Shown: in pieces, positions 26,270-33,637 of the stretch | Layout of the letters: every line of letters starts with the position of its first letter | Position numbering within the stretch: position 1 is the stretch's first letter | DNA from: Edaphobacter sp. | GTDB lineage: Bacteria; Acidobacteriota; Terriglobia; Terriglobales; Acidobacteriaceae | Length of the DNA stretch: 33,637 nt | Direction: 5' to 3' | Assembly (NCBI GenBank): GCA_025462645.1 | Contig: JAOAPB010000003.1 | Span: 1-33,637 of the forward strand | Program-made: the position numbers and the translations under genes | The notes under the pieces: model-generated | Database searches by the model: none | The model's input: only the letters and a program-made list of their open reading frames with translations | What the model was told of the DNA's origin: nothing

Positions 26270-27442
26270 ATGCAAAACGCACACATATCCATATTCGACA
26301 CCACACTTCGCGACGGCGAACAGGCACCGGGTTGCAGTATGACGAGCACGGAAAAGCTACGACTTGCCCGTCAACTGGATGCACTTGGAGTTGATATCAT
26401 CGAGGCAGGATTTGCCGTTGTTTCTGAGGACGACGCCTCCGCAATCTCTGCGATCGCCGCAGAGGTCAGACGGCCGACCATAGCTTCCCTAGCGAGAGCT
26501 AACAAAAGAGACATTGAGGCGGCTGCGAGGGCGCTCGAAAATGCTGCGAAGCCGCGCATTCACATTGTTCTTGCCGCCTCCGATCTACATCTGGAACACA
26601 AGGTCAGAATGACACGCGACCAGGCGCTCAATCTCGCGGGAGACAGCGTGCGTCATGCAAGGAGTTTCGTGGATGAGGTTCAGTACTCGCTCGAAGATTC
26701 ACACGGGCCGACCGAGAATATGTCTCCCAAGTCGTTGACACTGCCATCGAAGCGGGCGCAACTATCATCAACTTGCCCGATACGGTGGGCTATGCTTTTC
26801 CAACCGAATATGCAGCTCTCTTTACTCATCTGTTGCAGCGAGTGAACCGCATTCACACAATCACTCTCTCTGCGCATTGTCACAACGATTTAGGTATGGC
26901 CGTGGCAAACTCCATTGCCGCCATTAGTGCCGGTGCTCGGCAGGTCGAATGCACCATCAATGGGATCGGGGGAACGAGCGGGAAATGCGTCTCTTGAAGA
27001 AATCGCTGCCGCAATGTTCGTTCGGCAGGACTACCTTCATCCTTTCCACACCACGCTTAATCTCAGGGAACTCTATCCGTCGAGCGAAATCCTGGCCGAA
27101 ATCGTCGGCTTTGGCCCGGCTCCGAATAAAGCAGTAGTTGGAAAAAACGCGTTCGCGCATGAATCTGGAATTCATCAACACGGCATGTTAGCCAATCCCT
27201 TGTGCTATGAAATTTTGACACCGGAACAAGTCGGAGCGTCGAAAAGCCGTATGGTCTTGGGAAAACACTCGGGGCGTCATGGCCTCAACCATCGCATGAC
27301 GCAACTCGGCTACCTTCTTACCGACAACCAGCGTGATCTGCTTTATGGGCGATTCGTCAATCTCGCTGGACGACAGAAGAATGTCTCCGACGAGGACCTG
27401 AGTTGGTTGGCAGACGAACTGACCATCACGCGAGCTGGATAA
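26270..27442 (+). pseudogene. 2-isopropylmalate synthase-like enzyme (catalytic domain), two frameshifts
   Basis: HMGL-like TIM-barrel of the LeuA/homocitrate/citramalate synthase group. The first segment has FDTTLRDGEQAPGCSM, then VDIIEAGF and HIVLAASDLHLEHKVRMT. After SLED, a one-base loss (about 26700) leads to ADREYVSQVVDTAIEAGATI and LPDTVGYAFPTEYA, then SAHCHNDLGMAVANSIAAIS (metal His pair). An extra G in a G-run (about 26969) precedes ERAGNASLEEIAAAMFVRQD. FAHESGIHQHGML and VLGKHSGRHG complete the catalytic and subdomain I parts. The corrected length is about 390 residues, without the usual C-terminal leucine-sensing domain. Both lesions are single bases, one in a homopolymer, so a working gene is possible if they are errors. 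The start lies 2 bases after the SGNH gene. Confidence 0.85.
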
Positions 27443-27453
27443 CGGAAGCTTAG

Positions 27454-27918
27454 TTGGCGTTCCCTGTTCGCGAGACATTGGGGGCATCATGGCAACCTAA
27501 TTCATTTCAAGAATTGTCCATTATCTGCTTGGCCCTGGAGGCGTCGACGCAGTTCCTCATCAACGGAAAATCCGTCGACGTCGAGTTCGAACTCGCACTT
27601 CGGTACTTGTCTGCTGCGCTACCACCTCGATCTTCATGGCTCAAAGAAGGGTTGCAATCACGGTGCCGTTTCGGACAGGCGTGGACGGATGCCGCGCCCT
27701 TCGCGACGCTTCTGGTCGACGTGGCGACGGGCCCTCGCTCCAAAATGGGGCAATTGTTTTGCGTGGCTCGCCGTGGCGCTGCCGGCATGGGTCTTGGTAC
27801 GTGCAGTGATGCCTGCGCGGCAGTAGTATTGAGACAGGACCACACAGCAAACTATCGCCGTGGGCTTGATAGAGCGGATGAGACACGCTACAGACCGGTG
27901 GTCGTGGAGATCAAATGA
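27454..27918 (+). CDS. Unrecognised ORF between the synthase and cupin genes
   Basis: An open frame of 154 codons follows the synthase by 11 bases and overlaps the cupin start by 4 bases (ATGA-type overlap), which suggests translation coupling. It begins near SWQPNSFQ, reminiscent of the WxLxSFQ start of the LeuA regulatory domain, and contains INGKSVDVEFE, then GQAWTDAAPF and AAVVLRQDHTANYRRGLD. These pieces occur in the same order as in that domain, but similarity is weak and I do not claim it. It may be a degenerate LeuA dimerisation domain split from its enzyme, or an unrelated protein. The ATG at 27489 (MAT, then a stop in its own frame) is also visible. Confidence 0.35.
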   Translation: MAFPVRETLGASWQPNSFQELSIICLALEASTQFLINGKSVDVEFELALRYLSAALPPRSSWLKEGLQSRCRFGQAWTDAAPFATLLVDVATGPRSKMGQLFCVARRGAAGMGLGTCSDACAAVVLRQDHTANYRRGLDRADETRYRPVVVEIK

Positions 27919-28256
27919 AGAACAGTTCCTTCGCAGCTATCAATCTATCGTCCGAATCCGCGAAGGCGCAGGTGTCCGACAACCATCCAGTTGCTTTTGT
28001 CAACGATCACGTGGTCAGAATCAGCACGATGACGGAGGCGTATTACTGGCATTGCCATCCCGATTCAGACGAGACCTTCTTGGTTCTCGAAGGGGCCGTT
28101 TTAATCGATCTAGATGATCGGACGCTCGAACTTAAGCCCGGTGATCTGTTTACTGTCGATCGGGGCGTCCGTCATCGCACCAGACCGTTGGGTGCGCGTT
28201 CGGTCAATCTGACATTTGAACGCGCAGAAACCAGCACTGTGAAGTTGGAGACGTAA
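27915..28256 (+). CDS. Cupin domain protein
   Basis: A small 113-residue single-domain cupin. Motif 1 is YWHCHPDSDETFLVLEG, which gives the two His and the Glu metal ligands, and motif 2 is KPGDLFTVDRGVRHRT with the last His. Intermediate strands VLIDLDDRTLEL fit. Such proteins bind a metal and act as isomerases, dioxygenases or sensors of small ligands; the specific role is unknown. Its start overlaps the upstream ORF, so it is the last gene of the SGNH-synthase-ORF-cupin operon. It is intact. Confidence 0.88.
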   Translation: MKNSSFAAINLSSESAKAQVSDNHPVAFVNDHVVRISTMTEAYYWHCHPDSDETFLVLEGAVLIDLDDRTLELKPGDLFTVDRGVRHRTRPLGARSVNLTFERAETSTVKLET

Positions 28257-28413
28257 CGATCGCAATGCTTCGCTGATCTCCAGTTTCACGGACATACCAA
28301 GCGTGCTCGGAATGAGTTAACGTTCCTTGTTCACTCAAGCAGTGCTTTCCCTCTCCTTAAGCTCATTTCGTTTGATCATGATTCGACCGGCCATAACGGC
28401 TGGTGCAGCTACG

Positions 28414-29256
28414 TCACGCGAACTTGTTTGCGTGTCTGGTGGCCCAGTCTTCGAAGGTGAGTGGTGGTCGCCCGAGGAGTTGGGCAACGGTGGCGCTGGC
28501 ATGTGCGGCCTTTCCTTCACGGATGCTCTCGAAGGACTTGGCGACTCCGTTGGCGATCTGCTGGGGGAAGCCGGCGCGCACTATGTTTTCAGCGGCGGCT
28601 TCGGTGGTGATGTCGACAACGCGGAGCGGCCGGTTGAGGAGCCGTGAGAGTATCTCGACCTGTTGCGGGGTGTCGAGAAGCTGGGCTCCGGTGAGGTTAT
28701 AGACTTCGTTTGAAAGTTGGGGCGAATGCAGCGCGTGGATGGCGACAGCGGCGATGTCCTCCGGAGCGATGGGCGCGTACTGGCCGGAACCCATGGGGTT
28801 GTAGACGGTCGACTCGGACTTTATGGTCGTCAGCCAACCAAGGGAGTTGGTCATGAAGCCTCCGCAGCGGAGGAAGGCGGAGGGAAGGCCGGTGGCACGG
28901 ATTGCTTCCTCTTTTTCGAGGTGGAGTTTGCCGACGCCGGAGGTGGGATCGGCGACGGAGAGGGAGGAGAGAAAGGTGATGCGCGGGGTTCCGCTGGCCT
29001 TGGCAGCCTGGACGAACTTCAAGAACAAGTCGATGGGGGTGAGGAGGTTCATGAGGAAGATGCCGTCGACTCCGCTGACGGCTGCGGCGTGGGTTTCGGG
29101 CTTGGTGAAGTCGCCGAGTGCGACTTGGACACGGTCGCCCCAGTGTGCAACCTTGGCTGCGTCACGGGTAAAAACGCGGACCTGTTCGCCTTCTGCGAGT
29201 AGTTGATCGACGACATTGCTGCCTACATTGCCTGTTGCTCCGGTTACGAGATACAT
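28414..29256 (-). CDS. NmrA-like NAD(P)-binding protein
   Basis: A 280-residue atypical SDR. The start ATG 29256 is set by the AAAGGAGC site nine bases before it and by the Rossmann start MYLVTGATGNVGSNVVDQLL. Next are VRVFTRDAAKV (NADP-type Arg), VQVALGDF, GVDGIFLMN, ITFLSSLSV, FLRCGGFMTNSLGW and a C-terminal half typical of NmrA/QOR2/TMR-like proteins. Members reduce quinones or sense NADP(H) state. It is divergent from a LysR gene at 29399, as pairs of redox enzyme and regulator usually are, and convergent with the cupin operon. No damage was seen. Confidence 0.9.
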   Translation of the reverse strand: MYLVTGATGNVGSNVVDQLLAEGEQVRVFTRDAAKVAHWGDRVQVALGDFTKPETHAAAVSGVDGIFLMNLLTPIDLFLKFVQAAKASGTPRITFLSSLSVADPTSGVGKLHLEKEEAIRATGLPSAFLRCGGFMTNSLGWLTTIKSESTVYNPMGSGQYAPIAPEDIAAVAIHALHSPQLSNEVYNLTGAQLLDTPQQVEILSRLLNRPLRVVDITTEAAAENIVRAGFPQQIANGVAKSFESIREGKAAHASATVAQLLGRPPLTFEDWATRHANKFA

Positions 29257-29398
29257 GGTGTTGCTCCTTTTTCTAGATGCCTTCTTTGTCGGCAATTTTG
29301 ATTGCAGCTAGTAGATGCATCGAACAATGCACCGGCAGGCAATACACTGTTGCTGTATGGGAACAATGACAAAGTTGGCAATGACGTCCAGGCCGTCC

Positions 29399-30321
29399 AT
29401 GACGGACCTGAATGAGCTTCAGGTCTTTGTGCAGCTCTCAAAGGCGCAGAGCTTCACGCGCGCGGCACGAAAGATGGGAGTTCCGAAGTCGAGCGTGAGC
29501 CGTGCGATTGGGAGGTTGGAGACGCGGCTGGGTGTCCGGTTGGTGGAGCGGACGACGCGCAGTATGGCGCTCACGGAGGCAGGAGCGCTGTACCTGGACC
29601 ATTGCCAGAGGGTGATGGAGGAGGCCGAGCAGGCAGACCTGGCGATGGGCGCTCTGCTGGCCAAGCCGCGCGGACGGCTCTGGGTTGCGGCCCCATTGCC
29701 GTTTATACGCTTCGAGCTGGTACCGCTGCTGGGAGAGTTTCTGGTCGAGTACCCGGATTTGTGCGTGAGCGTCGAGGCGCTTTCGGTCGAGAAGATCTCA
29801 CGCGAGGGAACGCCCGACGTGATGATATGGCCCGGGCCGCTACAGGATTCAGGACTGCTGATGAAGCCGCTGGCGGAGATAAGGCTGGGCGCGTATGCGA
29901 CCCGCTCTATTTAGAGAGAGTTGCGTCCGCTGGAGTCTTGCCGATCACAGTGCCTGCAGACCTGCTTGGGCATAGCTGCATCGCGTCGGGTTGCGGAACG
30001 CATGGCGAACCCATGGACAATGCAGTGTGGAGGCTGAGGCGCGGGGCCGACGTGAAGGAGGTGCGGGTGGAGGCGCGCATTGCCGTGCCCGATCCTTCGA
30101 TCACGCACCAACTGACGGTCGCCGGAGTGGGGATCGGGATGCTGGGCCATTCGATGGCCAGGGCAGACGTGGAGGCAGGCAGGCTGGTGAGGCTGCTGCC
30201 GGAATGGGAGCCGGAGCCAATGCTGCTGCATGCGCTGTATCCCACGAGGCTGAGTTCGTCGCCGAAGGTAAGAGCGTTTCTGGATTTTCTGCGCACCCGG
30301 ATGGGGAAGAAATTTGGATGA
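29399..30321 (+). pseudogene. LysR family regulator, frameshifted in the effector domain
   Basis: The frame from ATG 29399 gives the winged HTH: LNELQVFVQLSKAQSFTRAA, KMGVPKSSVSRAIGRLETRL, VRLVERTTRSMALTEAGALY. The effector domain starts with GRLWVAAPLPFIRFELVPLL. At YAT (about 29900) a one-base loss ends it at 29914. The next frame continues PLYLERVASAGVLP, HSCIASG, VEARIAVPDPSITHQLTVAG and VGIGMLGHSMARADVEAGRL to 30321. The corrected protein is about 307 residues, a normal LysR length. The regulator is divergent from the NmrA gene. If the shift is real, the DNA-binding part without a full effector domain could act as a constitutive or dominant form. Confidence 0.85.
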
Positions 30322-30399
30322 GTGGCTGAATGTCGCTGCTCGCCCCGTTGTTTGCGGATCCATGCGGCAACGTTGCTACGGTTGCCGACGTTGAACTCG

Positions 30400-30987
30400 T
30401 TACGTTCGTTTCTTGAAGACAGTTCCAAAGGCGATTTCCCGGAACCGGTGTAGGGCGGCTGGGCTCCGCTCGACCTTCATCCGGAGTATGGCTCCCTCCC
30501 ACGAGGCAAGGAGAAATTCCGCCAGGTCAACGGGCGCAAACGTGGAGTCGATTTCGCCAAGCTCTTGAGCCTCTTGAATACAGGAAATAAAAGGCCGACG
30601 CCATTCCTCAAAAATAGCTTCGAGCCGTTCACGGAGAAGTTTGCTTTGACCAACCGTCTCAAGACTAAAGTCGCCGATCAGGCAGCCCCGCCCCCATTTG
30701 TCCGTCGCCAGAACACCGGTCATGATTTCCAAATAATTTTCTAACCTCCGTCGTGGGGACAGGGACGCATCTTCCAGAGCCTTCCTGACATTGCCTTGGA
30801 GGTTTTGGAAGTACCGATCCAGAACCTCTTTCGCAAAAACTTCCTTCGATCCAAAATGATTGGTAAACGAGCCCGGCGGAGCTCCCGCCGCGTCGCAAAT
30901 GTCACGCACAGTCGCGCCCACGTAGCCAAATTTGAACATCACCTTAAGGCCGGCCTTCAAAATGTCTTCGCGAAGAGAAGCTCTCAT
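30400..30987 (-). CDS. TetR/AcrR family regulator
   Basis: A 195-residue regulator of the AcuR/YcdC-like length. The HTH is REDILKAGLKVMFKFGYVGA, TVRDICDAAGAPPGSFTNHF and GSKEVFAKEVLDRYF. The ligand half has GRGCLIGDFSLE and LLASWEGAILRMKVERS, characteristic of the TetR_C_16-like group with a conserved Cys-containing loop. It lies on the same strand 105 bases behind the haloalkane dehalogenase, so it may be its regulator, acting at the perfect palindrome upstream of that gene. Small electrophiles are known ligands of related regulators; the ligand here is inferred only by context. Confidence 0.9.
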   Translation of the reverse strand: MRASLREDILKAGLKVMFKFGYVGATVRDICDAAGAPPGSFTNHFGSKEVFAKEVLDRYFQNLQGNVRKALEDASLSPRRRLENYLEIMTGVLATDKWGRGCLIGDFSLETVGQSKLLRERLEAIFEEWRRPFISCIQEAQELGEIDSTFAPVDLAEFLLASWEGAILRMKVERSPAALHRFREIAFGTVFKKRT

Positions 30988-31092
30988 ATCTCCCTATCTT
31001 CCTATACGAGGTTTGAATTTTAAGACAAGCCAAGGCCCACGGTACGAACAGCGCAGCCGAGCGTACGAGACGTTCGACTGCTTCCGGAAGGT

Positions 31093-32001
31093 CTAGAGAC
31101 TCAGCATCTGCTTTGGACTGGAGCCGATCCCGATTTCCAGCAGCCACTCCTTAACGTTGGCGCCGATCACATCAGGATGGTCCTCTTGCAGATAGTGCAA
31201 GCCCGAACGCAATTTGACCAGGTTGCAGCTCTTCAACCCCTTCGCAAACTGCTCAGCAAACGCAGGAGAAATCAGCGCTCCGGGATCGCCTGCAAACAGC
31301 AGCTTTGGGTAAGTCGACTCCGCAAGTGCCTTGTGGGCCGCCTCAATCGTGGCGCAAACATCCTTTGGCTCTCCTGCAATCGGGAGTTCGTTTGGAAACT
31401 TCCAGACGGGTCGTCGTGATTCACGTGTACGAAACGGCTCGCGATAGACTTCCATCTCTTCGTCCGTTAAAGTTCGAACCGTCGCTGCGGGCAGCACGCC
31501 TTCAATAAAAAGATTCTTTTCGAAAATCATCTCTTCGCCAACACCAGGCGTTCTGAAATTCTGAAATGTTTTCACCTGGTCCGGAATGAAGTCGTTCCAG
31601 GTCGGCATCGGACGGATGAACTCCATAAACGCCAGCCCACGTACAAACTCTGGCTTGCGCGCTGCCAGATTAAAGGCCAACCCCGTACCCCAGTCCTGGG
31701 CGACGATGTAAGCGGAGGTAATTCCCGCCCTCTCCAGGAACGTATCGAGATAACGAACGTGGTCGGCGAAACGATACTCGATGTCGGGCTTGCCTGACTG
31801 ACCAAACCCGATAAGGTCTGGCGCGATGCAATGTGCCACTGGCGCAACGATGGGTAGGACGTTGCGCCAGACGTAAGACGATGTCGGATTGCCGTGCAGA
31901 AAGAGCACCACAGGCGCGTCCGCTTCTCCTGCTTCGCGGTACGCGATGTTGGAATCCAGCACGTCAACTTTAGCTAACGAAACATCAGCAAAAACACTCA
32001 T
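31093..32001 (-). CDS. dhaA-like: Haloalkane dehalogenase (HLD-II, DhaA/LinB type)
   Basis: A 302-residue alpha/beta-hydrolase that removes halide from haloalkanes by SN2 attack and ester hydrolysis, with no cofactor, in the cytoplasm. All five family residues appear at the spacing of DhaA: Asn38 in LHGNPTSSYVWRN (halide ligand), Asp103 nucleophile and Trp104 (second halide ligand) in VAQDWGTG, Glu127 in FMEFIRP, and His269 in GLHYLQED. Each is offset by three from DhaA numbering (41, 106, 107, 130, 272). This identifies subfamily II (catalytic Asp-His-Glu with Asn-Trp). The ATG start is the only sensible one. A perfect palindrome lies about 94-113 bases upstream and a TetR gene follows. Confidence 0.93.
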   Translation of the reverse strand: MSVFADVSLAKVDVLDSNIAYREAGEADAPVVLFLHGNPTSSYVWRNVLPIVAPVAHCIAPDLIGFGQSGKPDIEYRFADHVRYLDTFLERAGITSAYIVAQDWGTGLAFNLAARKPEFVRGLAFMEFIRPMPTWNDFIPDQVKTFQNFRTPGVGEEMIFEKNLFIEGVLPAATVRTLTDEEMEVYREPFRTRESRRPVWKFPNELPIAGEPKDVCATIEAAHKALAESTYPKLLFAGDPGALISPAFAEQFAKGLKSCNLVKLRSGLHYLQEDHPDVIGANVKEWLLEIGIGSSPKQMLSL

Positions 32002-32094
32002 GACTTTGCTCCTCTAAAGGGTTGGGAAGTCCTTCCGGGGTTCGCCCTCCGATGGCGGACAAGATCGACTTCGGGATAACTTTCAATCAATAGT

Positions 32095-32114
32095 ATAGAC
32101 GTACGTACGTCTAT
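32095..32114. promoter_or_regulatory. Perfect 20-bp palindrome upstream of haloalkane dehalogenase
   Basis: ATAGACGTACGTACGTCTAT is a perfect inverted repeat without spacer, in the promoter region of the minus-strand dehalogenase. Length and symmetry are typical of TetR operators. The TetR at 30400-30987 is the nearest candidate regulator. Confidence 0.7.
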
Positions 32115-32562
32115 CATTTCAACATGCGAATTTACAAGAGGCCGCGTTGGCGGCTTCCAAGGAGGGATACCGTCGGATGATGCCGTCCACATCGAGACGC
32201 AACATCTTGAGGTAATTACGGCAGGAAGGGGGAACGAGGGTGTTACGAATGTATGGTCCGCCGCGCGACTGCAAGGGAAAAGTTTGGTCGAGAAGACAAG
32301 TCTGCGCAAATGTATTCGGCCTTTAGGTGGAGAAGAGTTCTCCTGGCCAGGATGAGTTGCGCGCGTGTCTGCGCTTTTAAAACTCGTCGGTCGTTGAAGA
32401 CCATTCGTAACACCAGTTTGCGGACACGCCGTTGTGACTGTTCTTTCGTCCGTTACTTACCCTATGCAGACTTCGGTGGAGAAACTTCAAGCCGTCGTGG
32501 TGGTGGTGTGGGAAAGTGGGAGCGCGCAGCGCTTCCAAGCCGAAGGCGCCTTTTCCACACCG
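32115..32562. other. No recognisable gene; flank of the IS110 copy
   Basis: This stretch separates the dehalogenase promoter from the IS110 transposase. No open frame here carries a recognised motif. Part of it, near 32480-32562, is probably the 3' non-coding end of the IS110 element, whose ends are not inverted repeats and cannot be fixed by eye. Confidence 0.4.
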
Positions 32563-33363
32563 TTAGGTTGCGACGGGTCTGTACTCGTTGCCGCTGGAGA
32601 GCACAGCCCAGGCGATGCGGGCCAGCTTGTTGGCCATGGCGACTATGACTACGTTCTTGTGCGCTCTGGCGTCGAGTGCATCGAGCCACGCTCCAATCGG
32701 TGCTCGGTCGCGCTTGATATGCAGTACCGCCGCTCGCGCGCCATGAATCAGGATCCTGCGCAGGTACGCGTTGCCTCGCTTACTGATGCCAAACAGCTTC
32801 GCCTTACCACCGGTCGAATACTGACGGGGCACGACGCCGAGCCATGCCGCGAACTCTCGCCCCTTGCGGAACGCAGCACCGTTACCGATGGCAGCGACGA
32901 TGGCTGTAGCCACGACGGGGCCTATGCCCGGTATCTTGCGAATGCACGTGCAGCCCGCATCCGCGGCAGAGATCCGTTCCAGTTCATCGTTCAACTCTTC
33001 AATCTGCTGCTCAACAAGCTTCCACTCACTCCACAACCCGTCGATCAGGTTGCGCATCCGCGGCGTCAGGTCGAACTCGGCGTTCTCGAGGATGTCCGCC
33101 ATGGCGGCCTTGAGCTTGGCTGGCGTCCGCGCAAACACCAGGCCACGTTCGAGCAGAAACGCCCTTAGCTGGTTGATCACTGCTGTACGCCGCGCGATGA
33201 GCCGGTCCCGCACTCGATGGATCGCCTGCAAATCCAGCTGATCGTCCGTCTTGATCGGAACAAAGCGCATGTTCTTGCGTTCAACGGCCTCGGCGATCGC
33301 CTCCGCGTCGATGAAATCGTTCTTGTTCGACTTCACGAAGGGCTTCACAAACTGGGCTGGCAT
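32563..33363 (-). pseudogene. IS110-family transposase lacking its N-terminal start
   Basis: An open frame of 266 codons shows the later part of the DEDD domain (FVKSNKNDFIDAEAIAEAVE), the coiled linker, then the C-terminal Transposase_20 part: IRKIPGIGPVVATAIVAAIG, FAAWLGVVPRQYSTGGKAKL and GISKRGNAYLRRILIHGARA with the Ser region used by IS110 enzymes. The first 80 or so residues, with the first acidic motifs (DxxK and GLEAC), are missing. The break is at 33363, exactly where an oppositely oriented IS110 sequence begins. The ATG at the break is probably an internal Met (usual context RLMPAQFVKP) and not a true start. The product would be inactive. Confidence 0.88.
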
Positions 33364-33637
33364 TCACGGCGAACATGCAGACCTCGTTGATCGGTCTCGA
33401 GGCGTGCTCGGGAGCGCCCTTCCTCGGCAGGGCGCTGCGGGATCAAGGCCATGACGTGCGGCTGATCGCGCCTTTGGTCAAGTCCAACAAGAACGACTTC
33501 GTGGACGCCGAGGCCATCGCCGAAGCCTACCTTACTCCGCAGATGCGTAACCTGATCGACATGCTATGGGGCGAATGGAAGACCGTCGAGCAGCAGATCG
33601 AGGAGCTGACCGATAAGCTCGAACAGATCTCTGCCAG
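33364..33637 (+). pseudogene. Second IS110-family transposase, N-terminal part with internal deletions
   Basis: On the plus strand the sequence reads FTANMQTSLIGLEACSGAPF, LGRALRDQGHDVRLI, then KSNKNDFVDAEAIAEA followed directly by YLTPQMRNLIDMLWGEWKTV and EQQIEELTDKLEQIS to the window end. About 5 residues are missing before KSNKNDF. About 80 between the AIAEA motif and LTPQMRN are missing compared with the minus-strand copy, which has both segments complete. The frame is kept. The two copies are similar but not identical, so this is not a fresh fold-back duplicate. The rest lies outside the window. Confidence 0.8.

Noticed and set aside
27454..27918. Firm call of the unknown ORF as the LeuA leucine-sensing domain
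   Set aside because: Resemblance is limited to a few short patterns in order; the intervening sequence does not fit.
32434..33168. Long plus-strand open frame of 244 codons opposite the IS110 transposase
   Set aside because: It is the antisense shadow of a clear IS110 coding frame and carries no recognised motif.

Overview
The window looks like an accessory stretch of a soil bacterium's chromosome. GC content is moderate and it is rich in stress, redox and detoxification genes, one-component regulators and mobile-element debris. The gene mix (DUF763, DUF72, Ku, DUF892, DUF4142, DUF6496 and SDR stress genes; many NmrA/SDR/TetR pairs; a DhaA-type dehalogenase) would fit Acidobacteriota such as Granulicella, Terriglobus or Edaphobacter. 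That placement is inference from gene content only; some Proteobacteria carry similar sets. No rRNA, complete tRNA or CRISPR array was seen.

Layout. 1-8.6 kb: a decaying general-stress block, mostly on the minus strand: DUF892 end, a self-inverted DUF6496 remnant, DUF763, DUF72, three broken or altered SDRs, DUF4142, a Ku stump, a zinc alcohol dehydrogenase stump and an SRPBCC pseudogene. 8.8-12.1 kb: a mobile-element graveyard. An IS5-type element sits in front of the tail of a metallophosphoesterase, followed by a broken tyrosine integrase. Next come three successive modules, each made of a tRNA 3' half (Asn, Val, Ala), a spacer of about 61 bp, a GC-rich 14-mer and a pair of 11-12 bp direct repeats. 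They look like displaced integrase attachment ends. 12.3-13.4 kb: an intact DUF1016 PDDEXK nuclease, directly beyond this stack.

13.5-25.4 kb: a run of regulator-enzyme modules. These are TetR with a divergent FAD monooxygenase; a flavodoxin-like quinone reductase; a Tat-exported amidohydrolase; a VOC protein; an MFS pump remnant; an SDR behind a double palindromic operator, followed by a TetR; two broken AraC regulators with a dienelactone hydrolase; a deleted cystathionine-lyase-like PLP gene; and a TetR divergent from an NAD(P)-binding protein. 25.5-28.3 kb: a compact operon of SGNH hydrolase, 2-isopropylmalate-synthase-like enzyme (frameshifted), an unknown ORF and a cupin.

28.4-32.1 kb: an NmrA-type protein with a divergent (frameshifted) LysR, a TetR, and a haloalkane dehalogenase with all five family catalytic residues and a perfect 20-bp palindrome in its promoter region. 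32.6-33.6 kb: two IS110 transposase pieces joined head to head.

The most general feature is damage. About 19 genes carry frameshifts, nonsense codons or deletions, while the TetR regulators and about a dozen enzymes are intact. Several lesions lie at homopolymers, so sequencing or assembly error must be excluded. Large deletions, truncations and in-frame stops cannot be explained that way and point to real gene decay.
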